From positions 5,589-69,588 of the forward strand of contig JANNWS010000075.1 in NCBI GenBank assembly GCA_031408575.1: 64,000 nt of DNA. The letters run 5' to 3'. This DNA comes from Aliitabrizicola sp031408575. GTDB taxonomy: Bacteria > Pseudomonadota > Alphaproteobacteria > Rhodobacterales > Rhodobacteraceae. The notes under the pieces are model-generated. The model was not told the origin of the DNA. It was given only the letters and a program-made list of their open reading frames with translations, and did no database searches. Shown piece after piece: positions 1 through 8,360 of this stretch. Positions within the stretch are counted from its first letter, which is position 1. Every line of letters starts with the position of its first letter. The translations under genes and the position numbers were made by a program.

Positions 1-573
1 GTGGTGTTCTTCATCCCGATGATGATCACACCGCTGGGCGTAGGATATGCGTTTCGCATGGTGGCCGACCCTACGGTCGGCCCGTTTGCGCCGGTCTGGA
101 AATGGGTTGGACTGGGCACTTTCGCTTGGGCGTCAGACCCTTGGACTGCGCGGATTTTCATCATCATCGGCGATAGTTGGCAATGGATCCCCTTCATCTT
201 CATCGTGATGCTTGCAGCGCTTGAAAACGTGCCGCGCGATCATGTCGAGGCGGCACAGGTCGATGGCGCATCCGCCAGCCAGATCTTCCGTGAGATCACT
301 TGGCCCGCCATCATCCCGGTGGCCGCAACCGTACTGCTGATCCGTTCAATCGAGGCGTTCAAGATCGTTGACCTGCCCAATATCATGACATCGGGAGGGC
401 CGGGGATCGCGACGGAATCGATGACGCTGCAAGCGCTGTTCGCCTGGAGGTCGAATGATTTCGGCAGTTCGGCGGCGGTGGCCTATCTGCTGCTGTTCCT
501 GACGGTCGTGCTTTGCGCCTCGTTCTTCAATTTCGTCGTGCTAAAGCACATACGCAAGGAACAGGGCGCATGA
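1..573 (+). CDS. Sugar ABC transporter permease (MalF/UgpA type), 5' truncated
   Basis: Inner-membrane permease of a CUT1-type carbohydrate importer. The visible 190 residues are hydrophobic and include the EAA loop (HVEAAQVDGA, around residue 83), which contacts the ATPase. Family members are about 290-310 residues, so the N-terminal third lies left of the window; the GTG at base 1 is probably not the real start. The stop overlaps the start of the next permease in an ATGA, so the two are translationally coupled. The substrate-binding protein gene is not in view and is presumably further left. Confidence 0.88.
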   Translation: MVFFIPMMITPLGVGYAFRMVADPTVGPFAPVWKWVGLGTFAWASDPWTARIFIIIGDSWQWIPFIFIVMLAALENVPRDHVEAAQVDGASASQIFREITWPAIIPVAATVLLIRSIEAFKIVDLPNIMTSGGPGIATESMTLQALFAWRSNDFGSSAAVAYLLLFLTVVLCASFFNFVVLKHIRKEQGA

Positions 574-1646
574 GCGACACCTCTCCGCTTCGCCCCTTGC
601 CGATGCGCGGTCTCGCGCAGCGGCTGTTCGAGCCACCCTCGGTTGGTCGGATGGCCCCCGGCACCGCAATCTTGGTCTATCTGGTGCTGGCGATCTGGAC
701 GGCCTTTGTGGTCTTTCCACTTTACTGGGTGTTCATCACCTCGTTCAAATTGCCGCAATCCGTCAGCGAGGGGCCGTTCTATCTGCCTTTCGTCGACTTT
801 CAGCCAAGCCTGCACGCCTGGAACGATCTGATCATCAAGGATTGGGAAGATACGCTGCGCGCCTTCATCAATTCGGTGGTCATTGCCGTCGGGGCCACCG
901 CGTTGGCAGTGACCATCGGGTCGATGGCGGCCTACGGCTTGGCCCGCATCCAGTACAAGCCGAAGTTCGGCTCGATCATGGTGTTTGTCGTGGTGCTGCT
1001 TGGCAGTGTCGCGGTGACGACCCTGTCGGGGCTCGACTGGAAGATCGTGTTTGCCGTGGCCTTTGCGTTGTTCGTCCTTCTGGTGCGGGCGCTGTCGCGC
1101 TTTTTCATCCGGCGGCTGGGCAATGGCGATATCCTGTTCTGGATGATCTCGCAGCGTATCCTGCCCGCCATCGTGGTGATCATCCCGGTTTACATGATGT
1201 TTCAGTCGATGGGTCTGGTGGATACCCACATCGGGCTGATCATCGCCTATGCCGTCACCAACCTGCCCATCGTGGTCTGGCTGATGCATGATTTCTTTGC
1301 GGGCATCCCGCAGGAACTGGAGGAAAGCGCGCAACTTGACGGTGCAAGCCGGCTGTTCATCTTCTGGGACATCGTGCTGCCGCTGACCCGGCCGGGTCTT
1401 GCCGCAACCACATTGTTGACGATGATCCTGTGCTGGAATGAATACCTTCTGGCCGTGTTCCTCTCTACCTCGCAGGCACAGACCATGCCGATCCTGGTGG
1501 CCGCCATGAATGCCGGTGATCGGGGGATCCTGTGGTGGACGATGTGCGTGGTGATCGTGGTGATGATCGTACCCGTGGTCCTGATGGCCGTGTTGCTGCA
1601 ACGTTTTATTGCAAAAGGCGTCCTGACCGGCGCCGTGAAAGGCTGA
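570..1646 (+). CDS. Sugar ABC transporter permease (MalG/UgpE type)
   Basis: Second inner-membrane permease of the same CUT1 importer, 358 residues. The ATG at 570 overlaps the previous stop (ATGA). Several hydrophobic segments are visible, and the EAA loop appears as LEESAQLDGA near residue 250, ahead of a typical C-terminal WNEYLLA segment. It is longer than the usual 280-residue MalG: an extra stretch around residues 130-185 contains two more hydrophobic segments between the first conserved membrane helices and the EAA region. Substrate cannot be read from sequence; context suggests a sugar or polyol. Confidence 0.9.
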   Translation: MSDTSPLRPLPMRGLAQRLFEPPSVGRMAPGTAILVYLVLAIWTAFVVFPLYWVFITSFKLPQSVSEGPFYLPFVDFQPSLHAWNDLIIKDWEDTLRAFINSVVIAVGATALAVTIGSMAAYGLARIQYKPKFGSIMVFVVVLLGSVAVTTLSGLDWKIVFAVAFALFVLLVRALSRFFIRRLGNGDILFWMISQRILPAIVVIIPVYMMFQSMGLVDTHIGLIIAYAVTNLPIVVWLMHDFFAGIPQELEESAQLDGASRLFIFWDIVLPLTRPGLAATTLLTMILCWNEYLLAVFLSTSQAQTMPILVAAMNAGDRGILWWTMCVVIVVMIVPVVLMAVLLQRFIAKGVLTGAVKG

Positions 1647-1655
1647 CGACAAGTG

Positions 1656-2723
1656 ATGCAGAATGACACGCGCGTGCCGGTTGTGTTCGACAAGGTTGCC
1701 AAGTCTTTCGGTACCGTGAAGGTGCTTGAAGAACTGAGCCTTTCCGTGCAGCCCGGCGAATTCCTTGTGCTGTTGGGGGCCTCGGGATCCGGCAAGACCA
1801 CGGCCCTTCGCATTCTCGCCGGGCTTGAAACCGCAAGTTCCGGGCGGGTCCGGATCGCGGGTCGGGACGTGACCGAAGTGCTGCCGAAGTACCGCGATGT
1901 CGCGATGGTGTTCCAGTCTTACGCGCTTTATCCGCACAAGACAGTGGGCGAGAATATCGGCTTCCCGCTGAAGGTGCGCGGCGAGGCGGCCGGTGCGATC
2001 GAAGCCGCGGTCAAGGATGCGGCGCGGCAGGTGGAACTCGACGCCCTGCTTGACCGCTATCCGCGCCAGCTTTCGGGCGGGCAACGACAGCGCGTGGCGC
2101 TGGCCCGCGCCATCGTGCGCCGCCCGTCGGTGTTTCTGATGGACGAACCGCTCTCGAACCTTGATGCCAAGCTGCGCGGGCACATGCGATCCGAACTGAA
2201 GCACATGCAGCACAGCTTCGGCATCACGACGATCTATGTGACCCATGATCAGGTCGAGGCAATGACCCTTGCCCACCGGGTGGCCATTCTGGAAAAAGGT
2301 GTGCTTCAGCAACTGGATACACCGCGCAACATCTATAACGACCCGGCAAATCTGTTCGTTGCCGGGTTCATTGGCTCTCCGCCGATGAATTTTCTGAAAG
2401 GCAGTCTGAAGGACGGGCGGTTCGAGATGCCCGGCGGGCAGCTTGGGACGGCGCTGAACTATAGCGTCGGGGCGGCGATGCTCGGGTTGCGGCCCGAAGA
2501 TGCCCGCGTGGTGCCAATCGCCGGCGCGCCGATCCGTGGAGCGATCTATACCAACGAGTTGATCGGAGATCACACCCTGATCACCTGCGAAGTCGAAGGC
2601 CAGATGATTGCGGTCAAGGCCACAAAGGATTTTGCCGGCCAACCCGGCGATCCGGTGGGCATTGATGCAAGCCCGGCCTCTGCATTCGTGTTTGACGCCA
2701 CGACCGGCGCTCGGATGCGCTGA
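1656..2723 (+). CDS. Sugar ABC transporter ATP-binding protein (UgpC/MalK type)
   Basis: Cytoplasmic ATPase that energises the importer, 355 residues, the usual length for the UgpC/MalK family. Visible motifs are Walker A (GASGSGKTT, near residue 41), the ABC signature LSGGQRQR (near 139), Walker B FLMDEPLSNLD (near 160) and the switch histidine in VTHDQVEAM (near 195). A C-terminal regulatory TOBE-type region follows. The start is the ATG at 1656; a GTG lies just before it at 1653. The gap to the upstream permease is 9 bases, so the three genes form one transport operon. Confidence 0.93.
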   Translation: MQNDTRVPVVFDKVAKSFGTVKVLEELSLSVQPGEFLVLLGASGSGKTTALRILAGLETASSGRVRIAGRDVTEVLPKYRDVAMVFQSYALYPHKTVGENIGFPLKVRGEAAGAIEAAVKDAARQVELDALLDRYPRQLSGGQRQRVALARAIVRRPSVFLMDEPLSNLDAKLRGHMRSELKHMQHSFGITTIYVTHDQVEAMTLAHRVAILEKGVLQQLDTPRNIYNDPANLFVAGFIGSPPMNFLKGSLKDGRFEMPGGQLGTALNYSVGAAMLGLRPEDARVVPIAGAPIRGAIYTNELIGDHTLITCEVEGQMIAVKATKDFAGQPGDPVGIDASPASAFVFDATTGARMR

Positions 2724-2801
2724 CCGGTCTGGCAGGCAGCCTGAGATCTTTGGTGTTGGAGGACGGGACGGGCTGTCGAAAGTAACTTTTGCGTATTCGG
2801 T

Positions 2802-2830
2802 TTGACAAATGTTGCTTTACCGCGCATGAG
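2802..2830 (+). promoter_or_regulatory. Candidate sigma70 promoter for the E1 operon
   Basis: A consensus -35 hexamer TTGACA lies at 2802-2807, with a weak -10 (CATGAG, 2825-2830) after 17 bases. A short inverted repeat, AAAGT-A-ACTTT (2779-2789), sits just upstream and could be an operator. The 136-base gap after the ATPase gene and this -35 suggest that the dehydrogenase genes can be transcribed separately from the transporter. Confidence 0.35.
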
Positions 2831-2859
2831 GTCGAACAAGCAAAAAAGGAGCCTTGGGC

Positions 2860-5319
2860 ATGCCGAAAGAAATCATGGTTGACCCGAGCGTCGTGTTGCG
2901 GCCTTCAAGCGTGACATTCCAACCGATAGCGGTTCATGCCTATGCAACCGCCTTTGCCACCGAACGGCTGCTGCGTGGTGATGCGACCTTGCGCGATGTG
3001 TTGCGCCACATGCTGCTGGTCCGCGAGTTCGAAACGATGCTCGCCGCCTTCAAGGCGACCGGCGCGTATCGGGACATAAGCCTGAACTACAAGGGGCCGG
3101 CGCATCTATCGATCGGGCAAGAGGCGGTGGCGGTCGGGGCGGCGCTGGCGCTTGGTCCCGAAGACCACATCTTTGGCTCTCACCGCAGCCATGGCGAGTT
3201 TATCGCCAAGGGGTTGTCCGCCATCGCCAAGCTGCCGCTTGATGCGGTGGAGCGGATGATGGCCGATCACGAACAAGGCCGCCTGCGCGACAGCGCCGCG
3301 CGCGCCGTCGGGGGCAGCGGCAAAGATCTGGCCGAGAACTTTCTGCTGCTTGGCCTGCTGGCGGAAATCCTGATGCGGGCCAATGGTTTTAACGGCGGGA
3401 TGGGGGGCAGCATGCATGCCTTTTTCACCCCGTTCGGCGCCTATCCGAATAATGCCATTGTCGGCGCCTCGGCCGGAATTGCGACCGGGGCGGCACTGCG
3501 CAAGAAGCTGTCGCGCGAGGGCGGTATCTGCGTGGCAAATGCCGGTGACGGTGCCACCGGATGTGGTCCTGTATGGGAGGCGATGAATTTCGCAGCCATG
3601 GCACAATATGACCGGCTGTGGGACAGCGCGGCGCAGGGCGGCCTGCCGGTCTTGTTCTTTTTCACCAACAATTTCTATGCGATGGGTGGGCAGACCCGCG
3701 GCGAAACCATGGGCTGGGATCGTCTCAGCCGGATCGGCGCTGCGATCAACCCAGCCCAGATGCATGCGGAAACGGTCGATGGCACCAACCCGCTGGCCGT
3801 GGCTGATGCCGTGTCGCGCAAAAGGGCGCTGCTGGTGCAGGGGCAGGGGCCTGCCTTGCTTGATGTGGAGTGCTACCGGATTTCGGGCCATTCGACGACC
3901 GATGCCAACGCCTACCGTTCGCGCGAAGAAATCAAGCTTTGGGAGGCGCATGACGCCATAGGCAAATATGCAGCGCAACTGATTGCCCATGGCGTGATGA
4001 CGCTGGACGAGGTGGAACAGATGCGGGCGGCAGTCGGCGACCAGATCGCCGCCGTCACGCGCGCGGCAGTGGATCCTGCGATTTCGCCACCGGTGGATGT
4101 GGCCGCCGACCCGACGCTGATCGGCAGGCTGATGTTCAGCGATCATGTCATCCCGGTGCCGGCAACTCCCGCGCCGTTGCTGGCGGACCCCACAACTTCG
4201 GCCGCCCTGCGCGGCCTTGGCCGCAAGTCCCGTTTCGGGCGCGACGAGGCCGGAGCAGCCATCGTCCCCCTGCGCGCGATCACCCTGCGCGACGGGTTGA
4301 CCGAGGCGATCCTGCACCACATGACGATGGACGAACGGCTGATTGCCTATGGCGAGGAATGCCGCGAATGGGGCGGGGCCTTTGGTGTCTATCGCGGCCT
4401 GTCGGACATTCTGCCCTATCATCGCCTGTTCAACGCGCCGATTTCCGAGGCTGCCATCGTCGCCACGGCTGTCGGACACGCGATGGCTGGGGGGCGGTCG
4501 CTGGTCGAACTGATGTACGGCGACTTCATCGGCCGGGCCGGCGACGAGATTTTCAACCAAATGGCCAAATGGCATGCCATGTCGAACGGCTATATCCGGT
4601 TGCCGATGGTGCTGCGCACCTCTGTCGGGTCCAAATACGGCGCGCAGCATTCACAGGACTGGACCTCGCTTGTCGCCCATATTCCGGGGCTGAAGGTGGC
4701 CTATCCGGCCACGCCCTTTGACGCCAAGGGGCTGATGGCGCAGGCGCTGTCGTCTGACGATCCGGTGGTGATCTTCGAAAGCCAGCGTCTGTATGATCAG
4801 GTCGAAGTCTTCCACCCCGGCGGCGTGCCGCAAGAGTATTACCGCATCCCGCTGGGTCAGCCCGATATCAAGCGGGCCGGCCATGACCTGACAATCCTGA
4901 CGATCGGTCCGTCGCTTTATGCCGCCATTGCCGCTGCCGCCGATCTGTCCGACCATCACGGGCTGGAGGCAGAGGTAATCGATGCACGGTCGCTGGTGCC
5001 GTTCGACTATGATCCGGTGTTGGCTTCGGTGAAAAAGACCGGGCATCTGCTGATCGTGTCCGAAGCGTCAGAGCGCGGCAGTTTTGCCATGACGCTGGCG
5101 GCCAATGTCACGCGCTTTGGCTTTGCCGATCTGAAGGCAGCGCCCCGTGTTCTGGGCGCACCGAACTGGATCGTGCCGGGCGCCGAGATGGAAAAGACGT
5201 ATTTTCCGCAGACCGAAGACATTCTCGACATCGTGCTGAACGATTTCTTCTCGCGCGGCACCAACCGCAAGGGCGTGCGGACCTGGGATGACACCGACCT
5301 TGCCCGTCGCGCACTTTGA
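2860..5319 (+). CDS. Fused alpha/beta E1 of a 2-oxoacid/acetoin dehydrogenase-type complex
   Basis: Thiamine diphosphate enzyme of 819 residues that carries both E1 halves in one chain. The alpha-type half (about residues 40-440) has the ThDP motif starting GDGAT near residue 229 and closing at FFTNN. The beta-type transketolase half starts near residue 470 (RDGLTEAILHHM) and ends with the C-terminal transketolase domain. The ATG at 2860 has a good ribosome site (AAAAAAGGA, 2842-2850). It is followed by a lipoyl-domain gene and a hydrolase gene, the two parts of AcoC-type acetoin E2 proteins, so acetoin-like cleavage of an alpha-hydroxyketone to an acyl-lipoyl group plus an aldehyde is the best guess. 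No E3 gene is nearby. Substrate is unknown. Confidence 0.85.
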   Translation: MPKEIMVDPSVVLRPSSVTFQPIAVHAYATAFATERLLRGDATLRDVLRHMLLVREFETMLAAFKATGAYRDISLNYKGPAHLSIGQEAVAVGAALALGPEDHIFGSHRSHGEFIAKGLSAIAKLPLDAVERMMADHEQGRLRDSAARAVGGSGKDLAENFLLLGLLAEILMRANGFNGGMGGSMHAFFTPFGAYPNNAIVGASAGIATGAALRKKLSREGGICVANAGDGATGCGPVWEAMNFAAMAQYDRLWDSAAQGGLPVLFFFTNNFYAMGGQTRGETMGWDRLSRIGAAINPAQMHAETVDGTNPLAVADAVSRKRALLVQGQGPALLDVECYRISGHSTTDANAYRSREEIKLWEAHDAIGKYAAQLIAHGVMTLDEVEQMRAAVGDQIAAVTRAAVDPAISPPVDVAADPTLIGRLMFSDHVIPVPATPAPLLADPTTSAALRGLGRKSRFGRDEAGAAIVPLRAITLRDGLTEAILHHMTMDERLIAYGEECREWGGAFGVYRGLSDILPYHRLFNAPISEAAIVATAVGHAMAGGRSLVELMYGDFIGRAGDEIFNQMAKWHAMSNGYIRLPMVLRTSVGSKYGAQHSQDWTSLVAHIPGLKVAYPATPFDAKGLMAQALSSDDPVVIFESQRLYDQVEVFHPGGVPQEYYRIPLGQPDIKRAGHDLTILTIGPSLYAAIAAAADLSDHHGLEAEVIDARSLVPFDYDPVLASVKKTGHLLIVSEASERGSFAMTLAANVTRFGFADLKAAPRVLGAPNWIVPGAEMEKTYFPQTEDILDIVLNDFFSRGTNRKGVRTWDDTDLARRAL

Positions 5320-5344
5320 CCCACCCTTCAACCGGAGCATGACC

Positions 5345-5575
5345 ATGACCCCTGTTCTTGTGCCGCAACTCGGCAATGAAATCGCCGAGGCGGAAGTGAC
5401 CGAATGGCTGGTGGCCGAGGGCGCCATTGTGGCCGCCGGTGATGTGCTGGTGACGATCACCACAACCAAGATGGCCATCGACATCGAAGCGCCTGTCGCA
5501 GGCACCCTTGCCCGGATCGTGATTGCCGAAGGCGATCTGGCCGATGTGGGGGCCGTGCTGGCCGAAATCGTCTGA
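5345..5575 (+). CDS. Stand-alone lipoyl/biotinyl carrier domain protein
   Basis: A 76-residue protein that is a single lipoyl domain. The hairpin lysine is K42 (TTTKMAID), and the surrounding pattern matches the N-terminal domain of acetoin dehydrogenase E2 (AcoC). The ATG at 5345 is preferred over the one at 5339 because the GGAG at 5334-5337 is correctly spaced only for the former. It lies 25 bases after the E1 gene and overlaps the hydrolase gene in TGATG. It probably carries the acyl group formed by E1. No acyltransferase domain is attached, which is unusual for an E2. Confidence 0.82.
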   Translation: MTPVLVPQLGNEIAEAEVTEWLVAEGAIVAAGDVLVTITTTKMAIDIEAPVAGTLARIVIAEGDLADVGAVLAEIV

Positions 5576-6333
5576 TGCAGGCGCTGTTGCACCGCGTGGC
5601 GGGCGACGCCGGGCCTGCTGTGGTGTTCGTGCATGGCTTCGGGGCCGACCGGCTGTCGTGGCTGGCGGTGGCCCCGATGCTGGGCGATGTGGCGCGCATC
5701 TGGGCGGTTGACCTGCCGGGCCATGGTGATGCGAGCGACGCTGTGGGCGATGGACGGGCGGCATCACTGGCCGCTGCCGTGCAGGCCACCCTTGCCGAAA
5801 TCGCGGGGCCGGTGCAACTGGTCGGTCATTCGCTGGGTGGGTTGGTTGCGTTGCACCTTGCGGCCAAGGCACCGGAGCGTTTTTCCATTCTCGCCCTGAT
5901 CGCGCCCGCGGGTGTCGGAAGGCGCGCCGACCCTGCGTTTTTGCGGGCGTTCCCAAAACTGCAGACTGAAGCCGAAACGCAGGCCCTGCTGGTGCAGATG
6001 GTGGCCCGCCCAAGGCATATCGCACCGGTGATGGTGCATCATGTCCGCGCCGCCCTGATCCGGCCCGAACGCCGCGAAGGCCTTGTCACGATTGCCGAGG
6101 CGCTGATTGCCGAAGACCCCCTGCCATTGCCCCGGCTGGACGGCATCACCGTGCTGTGGGGCGCCGAGGATCGCATCATACCGCCACCCGCTGATTTGCA
6201 CACGCCGACCCTGCCGGGTGTCGGCCATATTCCGCAGATCGAGGCCGCCTCTGCCGTGCAGCGTGCCTTGCGTGCCGAAATCGCGCGCGGCCTTGTGGCG
6301 GCCCCGTCCGCCATCAAAGCGGACCCAGCCTGA
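5575..6333 (+). CDS. Alpha/beta hydrolase, AcoC C-terminal-like
   Basis: A 252-residue alpha/beta hydrolase. The oxyanion HGFG motif is near residue 20, the nucleophile elbow GHSLGG places the serine at 86, and the likely catalytic histidine is in GVGHIPQIE near the C-terminus. In acetoin dehydrogenase E2 proteins such a domain follows the lipoyl domain in the same chain; here it is a separate gene whose ATG overlaps the lipoyl stop. It may transfer or release the acyl group. The 3' end overlaps the converging SorC regulator by 20 bases. Confidence 0.82.
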   Translation: MQALLHRVAGDAGPAVVFVHGFGADRLSWLAVAPMLGDVARIWAVDLPGHGDASDAVGDGRAASLAAAVQATLAEIAGPVQLVGHSLGGLVALHLAAKAPERFSILALIAPAGVGRRADPAFLRAFPKLQTEAETQALLVQMVARPRHIAPVMVHHVRAALIRPERREGLVTIAEALIAEDPLPLPRLDGITVLWGAEDRIIPPPADLHTPTLPGVGHIPQIEAASAVQRALRAEIARGLVAAPSAIKADPA

Positions 6334-7312
6334 GCAATTCATGTGCCGCCGCCTCGTCCGTGATCAGCGCGTGACAGCCGACCCGCAGAATTGTCGCCCG
6401 GATCGCACGCGCCTTGGCCTTGCCGCCCGATGCAAGCACGATGTGACGCGCCTGCGCGACCGCGTCGATGCCAACCGACATGATCCGGTCATGCAGCGGA
6501 TGTGCCACGCTTTCGCCGGTATCGGTCATGAAATGACACAGGGTTTCACAGGTGGCCCCCGCCGCAATCAACTCTGCCTGATCGCTGGCCGGGATATAGT
6601 AGCGCGACAGAAGCGTTTCGGTTGCCGCAATTGCACCGCAACTGATGACAGCAATATCCATGCTGTGGGCAGCCGTGATCAATTGGTCCAGCCCGCAAAG
6701 TTCGATCAGGCGGCGTTTGGTGTCCGGGCTGTCAACGATCAGCGGGGCCAGGAACAGCAAACATTCTGCATTCAGCAGACCCGCCATCTGCCAGGCCAGT
6801 TCCACCGGGTTGATCGTGCGGCTTTCCGGCGCTCCACCAAGCAGCGACAGCACCCGGATGCCCCGCGTCTGCCCGGCGCGAAAAGATGCCAGTGCGCCCG
6901 AAAGCGTGCTGCCCCAGCCAAAGCCGATCGTCTGCCCGTCGGAAATGGTGCGTGAAAGATGCTGGCCCAGTGCCGCCCCGACCGCCGCCGATGTTTGCGT
7001 TGCGGTCGCGGCATTTGGCACCACGGTCACCTGATCCACGCCGAACGCCTGTTCCAGGGCGTGACCCAGCGGCAAGGTGCTTTCGGCAGGCAGGTTGATC
7101 CAGATCTGCACCTCGCCGCGCCGTCGCGCCTCATCCAGCAGCTTGATCACCGTTGATCGGCTGATGCCCAGTTTGTCGGATATTTCTTGCTGCGTCTGGC
7201 CGCCCTGATAATAAAGCCAAGCTGCGCGAACCCGCATGTCGGCAGACATCAGGATCGACCCAGCGCGACCCGCCGTGTTGCCGCCCAGCCGGTGGGGCAC
7301 TCCTTCAGACAT
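6314..7312 (-). CDS. SorC/DeoR-family sugar-responsive regulator
   Basis: A 332-residue transcription factor. An N-terminal helix-turn-helix (QQEISDKLGISRSTVIKLL, about residues 42-60) precedes a SorC-type sugar-binding domain that senses a phosphorylated sugar in characterised relatives. The ATG at 7312 overlaps the end of the upstream kinase gene; an alternative ATG at 7249 would also keep the DNA-binding helix. It is last in the operon pdxA2, aldehyde dehydrogenase, kinase, regulator, and converges on the E1/lipoyl/hydrolase operon. It is the natural candidate regulator of both. Confidence 0.85.
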   Translation of the reverse strand: MSEGVPHRLGGNTAGRAGSILMSADMRVRAAWLYYQGGQTQQEISDKLGISRSTVIKLLDEARRRGEVQIWINLPAESTLPLGHALEQAFGVDQVTVVPNAATATQTSAAVGAALGQHLSRTISDGQTIGFGWGSTLSGALASFRAGQTRGIRVLSLLGGAPESRTINPVELAWQMAGLLNAECLLFLAPLIVDSPDTKRRLIELCGLDQLITAAHSMDIAVISCGAIAATETLLSRYYIPASDQAELIAAGATCETLCHFMTDTGESVAHPLHDRIMSVGIDAVAQARHIVLASGGKAKARAIRATILRVGCHALITDEAAAHELLRLGPL

Positions 7313-8315
7313 CCGGCGTTTCGGCCAGCCAGGCGTCAACCTGTCCGCGTGTCGGAGGGTTGCACCCGGCGATCCGGCAGTTCAGCGCCGCCGCCACGAC
7401 CGCACGCCGCAGGATGTCGCGCAGCGGGCCTTCGGCAATCGCCCCAAGAGCCTGCGGACATGTCAGCCCCCGGTGGCACAATTCCGCCAGCAGCGTGCCC
7501 ATCAGCGTGTCACCCGCCCCCACGGTATCCTGCACCACAACCTCTGGTGCGGCCACCGCCACCGCTGCGCTGCGGCTGAACGCACAAGCACCCTTGCCGC
7601 CATCGGTGATGATGACCAGTCTTGCACCCATGCCAAGTTGGGCGGCAGCAAAATCGGCGGCGGTCAGCCCCGGCCGCAGAACTTCCAGATCCTCGACGCT
7701 CAGCTTGATCAGCCCGGCCACCGCCAGCAGTCGGTCAATCCGCTGCCGCCAATCCGCCCAATCCGTCACCATGTCGGCGCGCGCATTCGGATCAAAAGCC
7801 ATCAGGGCTGTGGCGGGTGTTGCCAATGCCGCTGTGGCGATGTTGTCCGCCCCCGGCCGGTCGATCAACGAAATCGACCCGATCGACAGGATATCGCCCG
7901 GCTTCATCACCCCTGCCAGCGGCGGCGGTTCAATCAATGAGGTAGAGGTCAGGTTGTTGAAAAACGCATACCGCGGCTGCCCGCCTTCGAAAGTCACGAA
8001 TGCCAGCGTCGAGGGGGCTACACCGCGCGGGGCAAGGCGGGTGTCCACCCCGACCTGCTGCAAATCCGCCAACAGCATGTCGCCAAAGAAATCGGTCGAA
8101 ATGCCGCCAATGAAATGCACCCGCGCCCCGGCAAGCGCCGCCGCTTTTGCCGCATTGAAGGGCGAGCCGCCCGGCTTTGGCAGATAGGTGATTGCCCCCT
8201 CAACCGGATTTGGCACGAAATCCACTAGAGCCTCGCCCAGAACCCAGATAGCGGGCTGGTCGGACGCGGTCATGCCGGACGTGTCAGGTTGCGGCTGTGC
8301 TTCGGGGGGTGTCAT
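7305..8315 (-). CDS. PfkB-family carbohydrate kinase (fructokinase-like)
   Basis: A 336-residue cytoplasmic sugar kinase. The N-terminal PfkB signature region (GGSPFNAAKAAALAG) and the C-terminal DTVGAGD motif near residue 265, with the catalytic aspartate, are intact. Fructokinase is the closest named group. Its substrate here is open: it may act on a ketose or aldose intermediate, or its product may be the SorC effector. The start is the ATG at 8315, with a weak site upstream. It overlaps the SorC gene by 8 bases. Confidence 0.85.
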   Translation of the reverse strand: MTPPEAQPQPDTSGMTASDQPAIWVLGEALVDFVPNPVEGAITYLPKPGGSPFNAAKAAALAGARVHFIGGISTDFFGDMLLADLQQVGVDTRLAPRGVAPSTLAFVTFEGGQPRYAFFNNLTSTSLIEPPPLAGVMKPGDILSIGSISLIDRPGADNIATAALATPATALMAFDPNARADMVTDWADWRQRIDRLLAVAGLIKLSVEDLEVLRPGLTAADFAAAQLGMGARLVIITDGGKGACAFSRSAAVAVAAPEVVVQDTVGAGDTLMGTLLAELCHRGLTCPQALGAIAEGPLRDILRRAVVAAALNCRIAGCNPPTRGQVDAWLAETPDV

Positions 8316-8360
8316 CTCAACTCTGGTTCCTGTGTCAGGGATTGTGTCTCGTCCATTTGT

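Noticed and set aside
483..2642. Open frame of 719 codons antisense to the ABC transporter genes
   Set aside because: Its composition (rich in His, Gln, Arg, Asp) is that of a shadow frame in high-GC DNA. The opposite strand encodes clear permease and ATPase motifs.
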